Shown here: one piece after another, positions 23,073 to 35,216 of the stretch
How positions within the stretch are numbered: the stretch's first letter is position 1
Layout: the number at the start of each line of letters is the position of its first letter
Translations under genes and position numbers: made by a program
Notes under the pieces: generated by a model
The model's database searches: none
Told to the model about the DNA's origin: nothing
What the model saw: the letters and a program-made list of their open reading frames with translations, nothing else
DNA from: Lepidodermella squamata
Lineage: Eukaryota; Gastrotricha
DNA: 64,000 nucleotides
Direction of reading: 5' to 3'
Assembly (NCBI GenBank): GCA_047495785.1
Contig: JBLDXI010000003.1
Coordinates: 3,596,001-3,660,000 of the forward strand

Positions 23073-24958
23073 TCATGAGTTCATAAAATAAGAAATCCAC
23101 TTGAGAACCGAGTCGGAACAAACGCGCCCGAAAACGCTTGGAAAGACAGCACAAGGCTCACCTCCCCATGACGCCACCCCGTCCAGGGTAAAATAGCCAT
23201 GTTTAAAACACGCCAACGAGCTGCCGCTATCTCCATAACAAATCGAAGTTCCGCCCATTTGAAAGCCGGCGCAAACATTTCGATCGGTTACGTTAAACCG
23301 GGAGTTGCCATATTTTTCTAAACAGTCGGAGTTCAGCCATAACGGGACGACAGCCTTTTGGAGTTCGGTTTTAGCCAACTCGTTGTCGGTATGGCCCCAT
23401 CCAGAAATAACGGCTATATCGCCGTTTTGACACGTCTCAGCACAAGATTGAGGTAAGCAAATGGGCTTGATAGACCAGCTTTTAGAGAAATTTAATTTAT
23501 CATTCAGCCGTATCAGACAGAAATCGTTTTCCAAGGGCGTGTCTGAATAAAACGGGTGGCGATGGAAATTCGACTTGGGAACATTTATTTCAACCTGAAA
23601 TCGACATTTTTAGAGTCACAGCTAAAAATATCAGGAAAAATATTGCTCGGACTTGTTGAAGGGAAAATGAATTTAGGGGTAATTATTTCTGAAATCGACC
23701 ATCGAATCCTCATCGATCCCACCTCAATTGTTTTACCTGTTGACCTGTTTCTTGGACATTCCGTTTTTCGACAATTCTGAGCTTTCAGTTTATCCATTCT
23801 CTTTCGGAAAAAAAAACTTACATGTAGCCTATGAGAAGGCGAGTCTTTTGACACCGAGCTTGCATAATTTTCGGCCTGAAAAAGGGACATTTCCTTACCT
23901 AGCTCGCGTCCCTGAGTCATTTTTTAAACGTTGAAAGCTAGAAAATTCGCCCATTTCGATTTAATAGTTATGTCAAATAAAATGTGTTGGCCCGCCAATA
24001 TTTCGAAAATTATGTAACTGAAATGAAACGCGCTGAATGCGCTGAATCCGAATCTGCAATAAAAACATTGGGTCAACAATTTTGATGGGGTCGATGTTGA
24101 TTATCTGGTCGATATTATAATCACTCTTAATTATCTAGAACAGATTGGTTTTGCTGGTTCCGAGGTTGCCCAAGCCTGATAAATGCTATTTTACCTACTA
24201 GCTACTACGCAGATGATTTTCTTTGATTTTTTGAAAATTAAGGTTAAAACCGATAAAAGTTCATAGATCAAACTAAAAATTAACCAAATCCCAAATTAAC
24301 CTGTGGTTTTACACCCTGAGAGTGGGTATAGCATTATTGTCTCTGGCGGGAATTGTAGAGGAGAGGTAATTTTGAAGGTTAAGCCTACCGAGAAGTCAGA
24401 ACCACTGTTCCAGCCCATTTTGACATCAGCGCTGAAATAAATAACATGAAATTAGCCGCCTGAACCAAAAAATCAATAATTTTGCATTTTTAAATTTTTC
24501 CTCTATAAATTCTATATCATTCTGGGAATTTCTTTGAAGAAATTAAAAATTTTATTGAGGACATCTTTTCATTTGTACCTGTGAGCAGTCTGGCTACAGC
24601 AGTGGCCGGCGGTTAGAACTAGTTTATTGTCAATAATCGAACCACTGCAAATCCAAGACTTTGACGATGAATGGAAAACAAGCTGCGCCATCCACGGAAA
24701 TTCCGCCGGCATTGCTAAGACGCCGCCCATAATTGCAGCCGCCTTATCTTGTCGTTTCGACTCATGGTTCCAGTATTTGCTATGACCACATTGGCGATGA
24801 TTCGGCACCGACTTGGCGGCATTTTGCGGCGTCTGTTTAGACGCTGAGTAAGCGGCTTTGATATTGTCATTGCCTGCGAGTTGGCATCCGAGTGATACGC
24901 GGGCAAAAAATGATGTCACGACTAAATAGGTTGATAATTTGTCTAGTATAAACAGCAT
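23073..24958 (-). CDS. Secreted chymotrypsin-family (S1) serine protease
   Basis: Four exons: 24958-24579, 24431-24389, 23875-23822 and 23594-23073, about 332 residues, phases consistent. A signal sequence (LSTYLVVTSFFARVSLG) and a prosegment of about 50 residues precede the protease domain at IMGGVLAMPAEFPWM. The triad is His119 in LTAGHC, Asp183 in ENDFCLIRL and Ser282 in CYGDSGSSL. The residue six before the Ser is Ser, so a chymotrypsin-like rather than trypsin-like pocket is expected. Two oddities: the residues before the mature start are DKAAA instead of a basic P1, so activation may differ from trypsin cleavage; and the Ser motif reads GDSGSS rather than GDSGGP. The two small middle exons (43 and 54 nt) are less certain than the outer ones. 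Confidence 0.8.
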
Positions 24959-25549
24959 ATTTAGGTGTAATCCCTAAAGGCACTGACGGCAGGCGCGGCG
25001 TTTGATGAACTCATGGTTGGATCGTTAAGTAGCGCTAATTAAAAGAATAAAAACAAACAGCTATGCACTGAGAAAAGGTTTTGCCTTAAACAGCTCCAGA
25101 GGTCGCTCATTTCATGTTTATTCTAAATTTTCATGTGGTATGCAAATAAAACGATTAAAAATACTTCTCACGTTGTGGTGATCGAAAGAAGCCCAATTTT
25201 GATCCCTCTTTTCAGTTCTTCCTTTATTAACTTGGCTGACGAAAGTTTCTGCTACGAAAATGGTGATCGAAAGAAGGAAAATATGCCACTAACGACAATT
25301 ATTCCAGAGAAAATATGCCGACTATTTGCAAATTTTTATGATTTTAGTTGCATTTTCGTCGATTTTCGAGGAATAGATGGATAATTAACTCATGAATTTC
25401 CCGCGATATCCGACAAAAACTCAAATATAGATGTTTGATCATCTTCTCCCCTAATATGCCGAAATCTGATGAAGTTATTTTACTGTATCTGGGTTGAAAG
25501 ACAGCTCGCTGTCAAGCATATATTCGGATTACCGTATTTGACGAATTAT

Positions 25550-25655
25550 TAGGCAGGACCCAATTATAGGGCAGAACCGGAATAAAGGGCAGAGGGTAGT
25601 GGTCATTTGAAATAATAAAGGGCAGAACCGTATTAATAGGCAGGGCTTTGTATGA
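25550..25655. repeat. Degenerate GGGCAG array
   Basis: AGGCAG or GGGCAG recurs five times at 15-40 nt spacing, mostly in the context ATAAAGGGCAGAACCG. No coding content. Confidence 0.5.
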
Positions 25656-26607
25656 AGTGGCTGGGTAAGTGCCTGCTGGGTAAGTGGTTAAATTTAGTAT
25701 AACGCCTTAGATCTGGTTTTAGACAGCAGGATAACCATGGCTTATTTCAAAAGTGGTCACCGTCGATTGTTTCCATGTTTTCAATCACCATGTCCGAGTT
25801 AAAGTTAAGCAAGACAAAGTTAAGCAGGCGGCATGTCGGTCTAGTGATAATGAAAAGCCCGCGCTTCACTTTACTAGTCATCTCATTTGGCGTTTATTAA
25901 TTTTGAATGCTACTAGCTATTTTTCTCACATTTTGGCATTCAAATTTCGTTAAAAATGGAGCGTTGTCAGGTCATTGAAAGTGACCAAGAATTGCAACTG
26001 AAGTTTCACTTTTTTCAAGCGTTCTCAGCAAAATCGATAGGCCTTATTTTGCTCAAATCAATCATTTCTTAATTTCGCAATATTATTTGCCTGATTTCAA
26101 CAATTTTTGGGAAATTTATCAGCGTTATTTTGCGCCGGTAAATTTTGATTAATTGATTGTTATCGATTTTTTGAAATTCTGCGGTACTCATTGTGGCTGC
26201 ATCGAGGGCTCTGAGCTTATTTCTTTTACGGGCCGATTTTCTTATACCATATTGATTTGTTATTTGATTCTTAGCTTGCCAAAATTCCTTTTCGCGCGAA
26301 AATACTTGTCCAAACCCCACTTTTCATCTATCACTAATCGCATCAGCTGCTTCTTGTCATAACATCTCTGTAAATTAAGCTTTTTCGAGATGTTTTTGGT
26401 TCTAATTAATCCATCATTGTGTCGGACACGCTGTCTGAAATTGGAGCGAAGGCGGATTTTATTTCAGACATGTATTAAAGTTTAATAGGTTGTAATTTTT
26501 CGAGTAGGTGCACGTATACTACACCACCTGTTGATCGCCTGACTCTTTGCATTAGCGTCCAAATAATGATAAAATGCTAGAATTTTGTTATTTCGAATTG
26601 TAGTTAC

Positions 26608-26780
26608 ATGCGCCCAGTTTTTTGCGCCCAGCGTGTTTGCGCCCACAAAAACGCGCTCTGACTTTTGCGCCCCGACATTTGCGCCCAGATTCAAGCGCCT
26701 TGACATTTGCGCCCCGACTTTTGCGCCCCGTATTTTTACGCCCTGATAATTGCGCCCTGACACTTGCGCCCCGAGATTTG
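26608..26780. repeat. Degenerate TTTGCGCCC(C) array
   Basis: About ten copies of a loose 14-18 nt unit built on TTTGCGCCCCGACA, in an otherwise AT-rich setting. Both strands read open in one frame (Gly-Ala-Lys-Val type on the minus strand), but this follows from the repeat. No start, intron or conserved neighbour suggests a gene. Confidence 0.65.
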
Positions 26781-28978
26781 TTTGTTGGAAGAAAACTGTG
26801 TTCTCCTAATCATATAATCCTAATGAACTGGCTGTTCACCAAATACCTGATCTGTGATTAAAGAAGATATACATGAAAATTATTTTCTTATTCTATAGTT
26901 CTGTGTTGGCGAAAAGTCGATGCACCTTCAAGCATGCTCATTAATGGAAAACGCAGTCATTTTATGACTTTTGTATTAGACTTTTCAGATATTTAATAAA
27001 AAACCACCCAGGTGAAGGGATCCAGAGAGGTGATTTTAGGGTTATCGAAGGTTCGCAATCCAAAAATATTGCAACTTCACCTGATACTCAGCAAACATTT
27101 TTAAATCGTCAAGCGATCAACATCTGGTGTTGTATACGAATGGTTATGCATCCTCGCTCTCTGCAATAGCCGCTCGTGCCCCGACTCGGCTACGCCTCGT
27201 CTTTTTGGGACTCGGCTGGCGCCTCGCGGGTATCGCTGAGAGCTTGTATGTGATAACATACTCTTATCCTCCTTAGCCACCAGCTGAAATAACAAATTAG
27301 TTTATTTATGAGATCATCCTTTTCTCCGTTACACGCTGAAAATAAAATAAAATGGAATTTCACAATAAATAATCATTTTTCCGAGTGCAGATGAAATAGA
27401 CCTTAAGCTAATAAGAAAATTTAGCTTAATTCACGCATCGCTTTGCATCCTAACGAGTTTTGGTCCAATACCGCTTTCAGAGTACTAGTGAAAACAAGCT
27501 CGTGACTTTCTTGAGTCTAGAGTCTGATCATTCATGATGACAGCCTTCTTTAAACGCAGGTGGCGATGTGTAGACTTCGATTTGACAACTTCGATCTCTA
27601 CAGCTATTGTGGCTGCGTAGACTTGCCGTTAACGAATGAAGCCCATGAAACTGCGGCAACGACATCCACATTACATATAGAATTTGAAGATTTTAGCGGC
27701 GATATATTGCGGGGTACGCGCTATCAGTAACAGTGTGCCAGCAATAGAAACAAATAGCGTTGCGTATAACTAACTTTTTGCATCTTCGCCAAGTCAGTAC
27801 CTGATTGCTTGAAAAAAGCAGAAAAGCAGTGTTTTTCTGCGCATCAAAAGCCCACTGCGCACTGTTTTGAAACCTTATCTTAGGTTGCGTCTCAAAGCAG
27901 TATTTGCAAAATAGACATGACTGGGAAGCTAATAGGCATCTAATAGGAGACAATTCGCTTCCGTTCACCTGGTGGCTAATATGACAACGAAGGTAAGATG
28001 GGGGGCGTCTTCTCTAGCAATACCTAGTAACCTAGCAATAGTTACTAGCATTTTAAATCTTTTGATTATGACTTTTTCTGAGTCAACATTATCAAAAATG
28101 AGCCATATCAGAGGGGATAAATTTTTGTCAAAAGTGAAATTCCTCGTTACTGTCTACATGTTAGCCATTAACTGCGGCACCATAACATAATCTTTGACCT
28201 TTTTACATGCGACCGTAATCTCTAATGAATTCCGGGGAAATAATCGACGAACGTGCGACCTGTCAGCGTCAAATTCATACTATAAGCAGGGTCAATACAC
28301 TTTTTGATAAAATAATGCACATACCCAAGGTCAAAACTATGCACATACTATTATGGTAGCGAGATCTGACTGTATCCATCTGGGGTGAAAGAAAGCTCAT
28401 TTGAAGTACACCAAAATTATAACACAAAACGCTATTCTGCTGATTCCCGGAGAAACGTATACCAATAATATTTTGGACCGCTCGCAATGAAATAGAACAG
28501 TGATTCTCAATTCAATATTATAAAGATTTGAAAGAGAATCAGCTAGCGAAGCGAGAAACTTTTAAGAAAATTGTGGCTATTTATCGTTCGGATTCGTCGA
28601 ATTTCGCTAGAAATGTGCACAAGTTATGTGAAACCTTGGACTATTCCCCTCGAAATAGCTGTCCGGCCGCACGCAATGCAAGAGATAGGTGGACCTCTGC
28701 CGGCCGCTGAAGTGGGCCTCGCCGGCCGCATGCGGCCGGAAAAACATGGTTTGGGAACCACTGAAATAGAACTTTCGAGTAACCTGGTGGTTTTTAAAAC
28801 AACATAAACCTTTGAAATATTTCATTATTTCAGTGTGCTGCAATCGAAGATAAGAATAATCAAGTCAAAATTGAAACGCGCACCGTTGAAGTGCAAGCTT
28901 GAATAAATACGTGTAACGGGCAAGCTTCATGCATACATACTCAGTATGCTCTTTCAATGTCCGTAGTGTGGAAGTGTC

Positions 28979-30083
28979 TTATCTTTTTCTGCGAGATCTC
29001 TTGATGCAGAGAATAACGCCAACGATCAATACCACTACCACAAATATTACAGCACCAACTATCCCAGCGATAGCAGCGGGATGGATACTATCAGGCGGTT
29101 CGGTTGTAAAATCTGGACCCTCTGGACCTATAGGCTCATCCTTCCTTGTTGTTGTCGCTATTGTGGTTACATTTTGGTCGTTACACAGCTCTTCAGTGCA
29201 GCAATGCACGAATCTACTTGTCATACAACCTTTATCATCGATGCAACCGCGAATACCAGCTTCCCTAAAATCGATTGGAATCGAAAACTGTAGAACAAAA
29301 AATAAAACTACTGAAGTCTCACAGCTCGCTGTCGAAGAAAATACATCCGTGATTGTAGTTCGAAGGGCAATCGTACACCTCATAGTTCTTGGGGTCTCCG
29401 CAGTAATTATTATCGCTTGGAATACATAGATAGCATTGCTTAACCGCTGCAGTTGAAAACTGAACTTGGCTTGCAACCAACAATGTTGCTAGAGAAGCAT
29501 TGACTAGGTTTGATGCCCATTTCAACGAAATATATTTTCTTCGCCGAGCATATGCCTTCTTCGATCCAGCAGTAATAAGCAATTTCGCTCGAATGATATT
29601 AATGAAAGATAGAATATCTGTTGTGGCTTGTATTATTGCCAAATAAATTCTCGATAAATTGAAACGTTCCTTGTCAGCTGCTTGAGCTGGTTTGACATTG
29701 TAATAGACGGTGCCAGTGTTCACGTTAACTTGGAGCGATACCGCGAGCTTGACGTCGCCGCATTCATTTCCATCACATAAATCCCTTACAATAGGTATTG
29801 TTATTTCGCCGTCTATATCAATTACGCTATCCTCAATCTCCAGTATTGACCATGATATTACCATCTCGCCATTACAAACTCTACTGAAAAATGAAATTGA
29901 TTCGCCTTCGAAATTCAGCAATGTCAAATTTGCAAAGTTGTCCTTTCCGGTATCATCTGAACTTACTGCAGTATTCATGGCTGCACCAGTTATAGCGCTC
30001 TTGAAATTCAAGAGCCAAGAAAATAAATAAGTAATTCCTATAGAACTAAGATATTTTAGCAACAAGTCCGATTTACTTGGCAC
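28979..30083 (-). CDS. Transmembrane Ly6/uPAR-domain protein A
   Basis: Two supported exons: up to 29323 and 29264-28979. The Ly6 three-finger domain starts CYLCIPSDNNYCGDP and continues across the intron (FFDSELEAGIRGC) to the hallmark CCTEELCND. A Thr-rich stalk, one membrane helix (AIAGIVGAVIFVVVVLIVG) and a short tail SRRKR follow, so it is a type I membrane protein rather than the usual GPI-anchored form. The frame is open to an ATG at 30083, adding about 200 residues before the signal-like segment NLVNASLATLLVASQ. That part includes hydrophobic stretches and a soluble-looking module with Cys pairs (DLCDGNECGD). Whether it belongs to this protein is uncertain, and an upstream exon near 30086-30331 is possible. 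The intron 5' site is CT|GTGAGA, as in its paralogs. Confidence 0.65.
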
Positions 30084-30700
30084 ATTTAATCGAAATTCAG
30101 TAGTGGACCAAATCGTTCACTCGAGTTTTGCGATGAATGTTGTGGAGAGACTTTCCTGGAGCCGAGTATCATCACCAACAGCATCCTAAGGAGAAAAGTC
30201 CAGGCGATATTTCGCTGGGCAAATATTCGAGTGAGCAATGCAACTATGAAGCCAGCCTGCTCTCCTAGCAATAACTTACTTATCTGATCCACGAAGCCGC
30301 CAATATCAAAATCTCCTTCCAGCTCTGGCATGTGTCGCCCTTGGTTGAATTATTGGAATGTAATGGCTTGTTTCTCGCAATAAAGCTGGAATGGTGAGCG
30401 TAAATTGGCAGCCCATGTCTATTATCGCATGTTGGCGTTAATAAGTTCGATTGTGTTTGACCCTCAGGTAACCCTTCCGCGTAGCAGAAAACGATGCATC
30501 CAGTAAGCTGATATCGGGAATGAGAACAACTTGGCCTCCTGAGGGATTCGTCGCACTGAAACCCGTGTAACACTGGCTATGGCATGGGTTTCGAAAATTC
30601 TCTTGAATCCTCAGCTCCTCTGATTAATCTAGCGTCGAATCAGCTTCGGCTATGCTGCTCTTGTTAGGAAAGCTCGCTTCGTGTTTCCATTTTATCGTCC
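30084..30700 (-). other. Unassigned possible upstream exons of Ly6 gene A
   Basis: Minus-strand frames at 30573-30280 (Cys-containing) and 30331-30086 (hydrophobic, ending in a Ser-rich tail) lie directly upstream of Ly6 gene A in different frames. They could be exons of A or of a lost gene. I recognise no family. Confidence 0.25.
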
Positions 30701-30769
30701 ATTAGCCAACCTTTACCAAAATTAACCAAGCCATGGTAGTTTCATATCTTGTACAATTGTTTCTTTCGG

Positions 30770-31131
30770 AAAAAGAATTCCCTGAAATAGATTGGAATCG
30801 AAAATTGAAATAAATTATAAACATCGAATTCTCACGAATAATTGTCGAAGAAAATGCAATTATTCTTCCAACCCCGACTGCAATCCTCCTACTCAAATTT
30901 CGTAGGATCTCCGCAGAAAGCAGTCTCGCTTTGAATGCAGAAATAGCATTGCTCAACATCTGCAGCAGAAAACTGCTTTTGGTTGACAACCAACAGAGCT
31001 GCTATAGCAGCTTTGAATATCTTCTGCGACCATTTCATATGGACAGATAGTCTCCGTCTTGATTGCCACGCCATAGGTACGGTTTCACTGTCCATATGTA
31101 GCATTCTGGTACCACCACTAATTTTAATCAT
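30770..31131 (-). pseudogene. Decayed Ly6-domain gene B
   Basis: The first Ly6 exon is readable (signal-like AAIAALLVVNQ, then CYFCIQSETAFCGDPTKFE), but TAG follows directly at the place where paralogs continue YEVYDCPSNY. Past the stop the frame keeps NNCIFFDNYS and the donor GTGAGA, then the TTTCAG acceptor. The second exon then reads GEFFFRKKQ and a stop without the CCTEELCN motif. One nonsense change plus loss of exon 2 makes this a pseudogene. Confidence 0.8.
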
Positions 31132-32154
31132 TAATCGTATAGGTATCTTTATTATCCGAGAGCGAGCAATGAAAAAATGAGCCTGCCTTATGCCTTATCA
31201 GACACCACTGCATGTTGTCGTCGTCGGCGCGGAAAAAGTCCAAAGATTAACCGGACAAAAATTATTCTTAAATCTTCTCGAGATACGGTGACCCTAGAGG
31301 ACATAGAAGTATGTATTTAGATCCCAGAGGTTTTCCAACGATGTTATAGAAACTCCCGTGCATGATTATCCTCGTGCTGTCCATGTACGTACCAGGGCTG
31401 GCGATCGAGCCCAAGACGTCAGTGCAACCAGCTCACGAGCTCAGCCAATTAAATAATGTCTAATACTAATAGGTAGTCCCATTATTCGAAATTCGGAGAT
31501 AGTAAAGCAGCAAAAGAAACATAAATTTGCAAAGACTGTGGGATTGGAACCCTCTTTCACTCATTCCATACCTAATATCCTCTCGCATCACTAAGACCCT
31601 CTTTAGGAAACATTATCCGATTTTTTGTCACGCTTTTGGTTCTTCTACAACACCTTTCCTATCCTAAACTAGTCCTGCAATTGTATGCTTGTTTTCCATA
31701 ATATTGTCAAGCTACCCTCCCTTGGGTGTAATAGCTTTGAAATCAATAAATAAATAAATCCAAATTCTAAACTGGCAATGTAGTTTTCACTCACTAGTGC
31801 CATTTCTCGCTGCATTTTAAGCTTTATATTTTATTGTCCCCGGTGAAAGCGATCATAGGTAGATCTGACTTTATTCATCCGTGTTGAAAGGAAGCTCGCG
31901 TTGAAGCTCGCCGAAATGACCTGAAAACGCTCTGCTGCAGATTCTAGGAGAAAAGTCTAAACTTGTGAAATAATATTTAGGACCGCGCGCGATGATCAAA
32001 CTTTCAATTAAGCTGGATTCTGTAGTGCCGAAATATAGCTCGTGCGGCAAGTCGTTTCGGCAGATACGAAACTCTATTGAACCTCGAAATTCCAAAACTG
32101 TTAACGGGTTTTTTTAAAGCTTGAAGAAAAAGTGTTAAAACATACCCAAACCAG
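31132..32154. other. Spacer between the Ly6 pseudogene and the MULE remnant
   Basis: No gene seen. At about 31860-32000 it contains a copy of a flank shared with 28360-28490 and 32940-33010, including the motif GGACCGCGCGCGATG at about 31980 and 33001. These are remains of the segment duplicated together with Ly6 genes. Confidence 0.5.
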
Positions 32155-32776
32155 CATGGACGAAAAGTATCTTCGCAAATGGGAAATCTGCCGCGATATT
32201 CCGAAGCCGGGTGCTTCTGGAGTGTACGCTACCGATGAGGATTTGAAGCGACTAGCTCGGTCTGAAAGGACTTTTGGTGACGGGACATTCAAGGTTTGCC
32301 CGCCTCAGTTTTCGCAATTGCAAAGTTTTCACACTCTTGAGCGGGTTCCTCGACCGCCACCCGAGTCGCCGCAATCGTTTTCAGCTCCTTTTGTGCTTAT
32401 GTTTTCATGACGAATCGGTCAATGGAGTTGTACGAGCAAGTGTTCAGATACCTTCGGTCAGAAATGGAACGTCTTGCTGGCTCAATGCCTATGACCCAAT
32501 TTACCTGTGAATACGAATGGGCTTTGATTCACTCAGCATTGACGATGTGGGGCTGTACGATAATTGGCTGCCATTTCCACTTTTGCCAAGCTCTTCTTCG
32601 GAAGTTGGTTTCTCTTGGATTGTGGTACGAGTACGTGGAACCAGAACGTCACAGATCACATCAAGGCCTTCTGGGCTGAGTTGGCTAACGGTCGAATTGG
32701 CTACATTCAATTCCTAGAAAATGTGTCCCATTGCCTGGACGACTTGAAAGAAAAGAAGCCGAAGCTTGAGAGATAA
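32155..32776 (+). pseudogene. MULE-type transposase remnant
   Basis: Fragments in different frames together match the catalytic part of a MULE/FLYWCH-associated transposase: RTFGDGTFKVCPPQFSQL, then VLM and TNRSMELYEQVFRYL, then GCHFHFCQALLRKL and DHIKAFWAELANGRIGYIQF. A 5-nt shift near 32400 and another near 32640 break the frame, and the expected second acidic site is altered (TCEYEW). It is a decayed element between Ly6 genes, not a working or clearly domesticated gene. Confidence 0.75.
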
Positions 32777-33018
32777 ATCCTCGATGAGGTCGACATTGAC
32801 GCCACAAGTGACTCAATTGCGATGATTAAAAACATGAATTTATTCTGTAATCTCTCGTGCGGAAAATTCCTCTCTAAAATAAAAGTTGTGCGGAAATTTC
32901 ATTCAAATTAATTTTGGGATTTAAATTTTGAACCTGTGCAGATAAGCCTAGAATAGTCAAATTGCAAGCTCGCACTAGGTCAAAACTGGAAACACATTAT
33001 GGACCGCGCGCGATGCTG

Positions 33019-33697
33019 TCAAACTTGGGGAAATCGCTTCTTCTTCTTGTCAGTAGTCAGTAGAGTTAAGCCTTGATTATTCCTGCGCCATCTACTGATA
33101 AAATAGATGCTCGCAGTCACAGCAGCCACTGCCGCAATTAATATAGCAGCAATTATACCAGCGATAGCGATTCCGGGGAGCTTCTTATGAGAAGGTGAGA
33201 TAGTAAGCGAGACAGTAAGACTAGTAGTCGCCAGCATCATCGTTGTATTCGTAACTGTTTGGTTGTTACACAGCTCCTCTGTGCAGCAACTCGAGAATGG
33301 CCCCGTCATGCAACCGTTATCATCTATGCAACCACGTATACCAGCTTCCCTAAAATCGATTGGAATAGAAAATTGAAGTGCAAATAATAAAACTTTCGAA
33401 TTCTCACAGTTCACTGGACAAGAAAATACATCCATAGTTGTAATTCGAAGGGCAATCGAACACCTCATAGTTCTTGGGGTCTCTGCAGTATTCATTCTCG
33501 TTTGGTATACATCGATAGCATTGCTTTACAACCGCAGCTGAAAACTGAAATTGGTTAGCAACCAACAGTGCTGCTAGAGAAGCCTTGACAAGATTTGCCA
33601 ACCATTTTGAAGAATAATTTGTCTTGCTGAAATCTGTTATCGGGCGATTAACTGATCCGAAGTCGATTCCATGCTGCTGAGCTTTCCCGATATCCAT
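33019..33697 (-). CDS. Transmembrane Ly6/uPAR-domain protein C
   Basis: Two exons: 33697-33408 and 33349-33019, about 206 residues. A short N-terminus (MDIGKAQQHGIDFG) precedes a signal-like helix NLVKASLAALLVANQ. The Ly6 domain runs from CYRCIPNENEYCRDP to CCTEELCNNQ. A Thr/Ser stalk, a membrane helix (IAIAGIIAAILIAAVAAV) and a basic tail with KKKKR follow. The intron is GTGAGA...TTTTAG and the junction reads SSELEAGIRGC. Upstream in the same frame the sequence still matches paralog D but carries a stop, so the start at 33697 is preferred. Ligand and partners unknown; the three-finger fold usually binds proteins at the cell surface. Confidence 0.8.
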
Positions 33698-35216
33698 GGC
33701 TAAGATGCCGTCTATGCCGGCTCAACCACTTCTCAAACCGAGGCCGGTGTCCAATTTATATTTGGAACATAAATCAAGAATAAATGATTATCAACTCTAA
33801 ATAAGAAACCACATACCGCTATTGCTTTATACATATTTTAATTAATTTGGGATATTTAGGGCCCAGAGACTAACTGCTTGATCAAAAGTAGAGAATGACT
33901 TCCACTAGACAGCGATCCTTTGATTCGACTGATTCAGCTCCATCCGTCTAGTGCCTAGTGTCTGGGACGGACCATTTGATGATTTTTTGCTGACATTGAA
34001 GAGCGCGCTCGGAACAATAAATCGCCCAGAGTTTGGACTCCTGTTCATAATTTTATGAAAATAGAGATGTCAGACCGGGACGCTAGGAGGCCATTCGCTT
34101 CTGGTCGCCCGGTGCTTATATTATGCGGTGACGGTGATAATGAGTATTCGCCCGAGGTGAAGATAAGGGAGCGTCTTCTCCAGTATTTTGCTCCTCACTT
34201 TACAATCTTTCACAACAACCATGACGTCTTCTGAGCAATATGAGAATAATGAGTCATATTATCAGTGGCGAATAATTCTTATCAATAAAACATTTCCAAG
34301 TTAGTTTAGTGATGACCCTTTAACCCTCGGGAATCTTTGACCTATGCATATTATCTTTGACCTTGCCGTAGCTAATCTTCGGAATTCCAGAATTAATTCC
34401 AGAGAATTATTGTTGAAAAACAATCAACAGGCTTCCGACTCGCTGTCGTCCTATTTACTCAACAGCGGAGAAAACAGACCGCATGTTAGCAAAAGGCATA
34501 GACATAATTTAGGCTCATAGCTATCAGCGGAAAAGTGCGTAGAGCAAACTCGAGAGTTGCTGGTCGGTTTCCAAGACGGATGGTTCCCTGAAGCTGCTAT
34601 CCATAGACTTCTCAAAGGGTTTTTGGCCGGGGGGTATCTGCGTTTGGCAGATTAGTGATCGCAAGACAATATTTAAAGACTTGTGGGAATTACCTTTGGA
34701 GATGTAATTTGTTACCGTTTTCGTCCAAGTCCTTGGCAGTATTATTGCAAGGTAAAAAGGAACAGAGTAAAACCATACGTAAAATTTCTGGATTTTATTT
34801 AATGCTGAAAAAATTGCGATTTGAACTCCTCATGTCATTTCCAATCAGGAAAACACGCGAGTCAACGTTACACGCGCTCATTTATGAATGACGACTGCAG
34901 CTAAAACTGAAAAAATTCGCCAAAAATCGAATTTTCACTCAATAGCTTCAAACGTGGTGTCGAATTGTAGCCCACATCTAGGGGAATTCAATTTCACCGA
35001 AAAGGGCTTCAATTTCAATTTTTTAGAAGTCGTTGTGATGATTTATTTATCAGGCGAAAAATTATTTCGTTGATTTTTTGCCACTTCCACGTGTTCAAAA
35101 ATGATAAAAAAAATACTGCCGTACTCCTCTTGCTAATAGCTGTCTGATGGCGCCTGGTTCTTAACAATCGGATCATTTTTGTCGAAGAAATCGACATTTT
35201 AACTTCCCGATTTTTT
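33698..35216. other. Spacer upstream of Ly6 gene C
   Basis: The part near 34050-34420 repeats sequence found at 27920-28200. A copy of CATAGACATAATTTAGG, the core of the 30-bp repeat at 35.74 kb, sits at about 34496. No gene seen. Confidence 0.45.

Larger units (their letters stand above)
24959..28978. other. Gene-poor region with simple repeat arrays
   Basis: About 4 kb without a gene I can support. It contains two degenerate arrays (listed separately). Between 27920 and 28500 it is similar to sequence at 34050-34420 and 31860-32000, the flanks of the Ly6 genes. A former Ly6 locus may have stood here. Confidence 0.5.

Noticed and set aside
26482-26763. Minus-strand Gly-Ala-Lys repeat protein
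   Set aside because: The frame arises from the GCGCCC array; no signal, intron or promoter supports a gene.
26600-26790. CRISPR-like array
   Set aside because: Units are too variable and too closely spaced, and the genome is animal.
27693-27968. Minus-strand Cys-containing frame of 91 residues
   Set aside because: No signal peptide, no Ly6 spacing and no splice partners; probably chance or a much-decayed relic.
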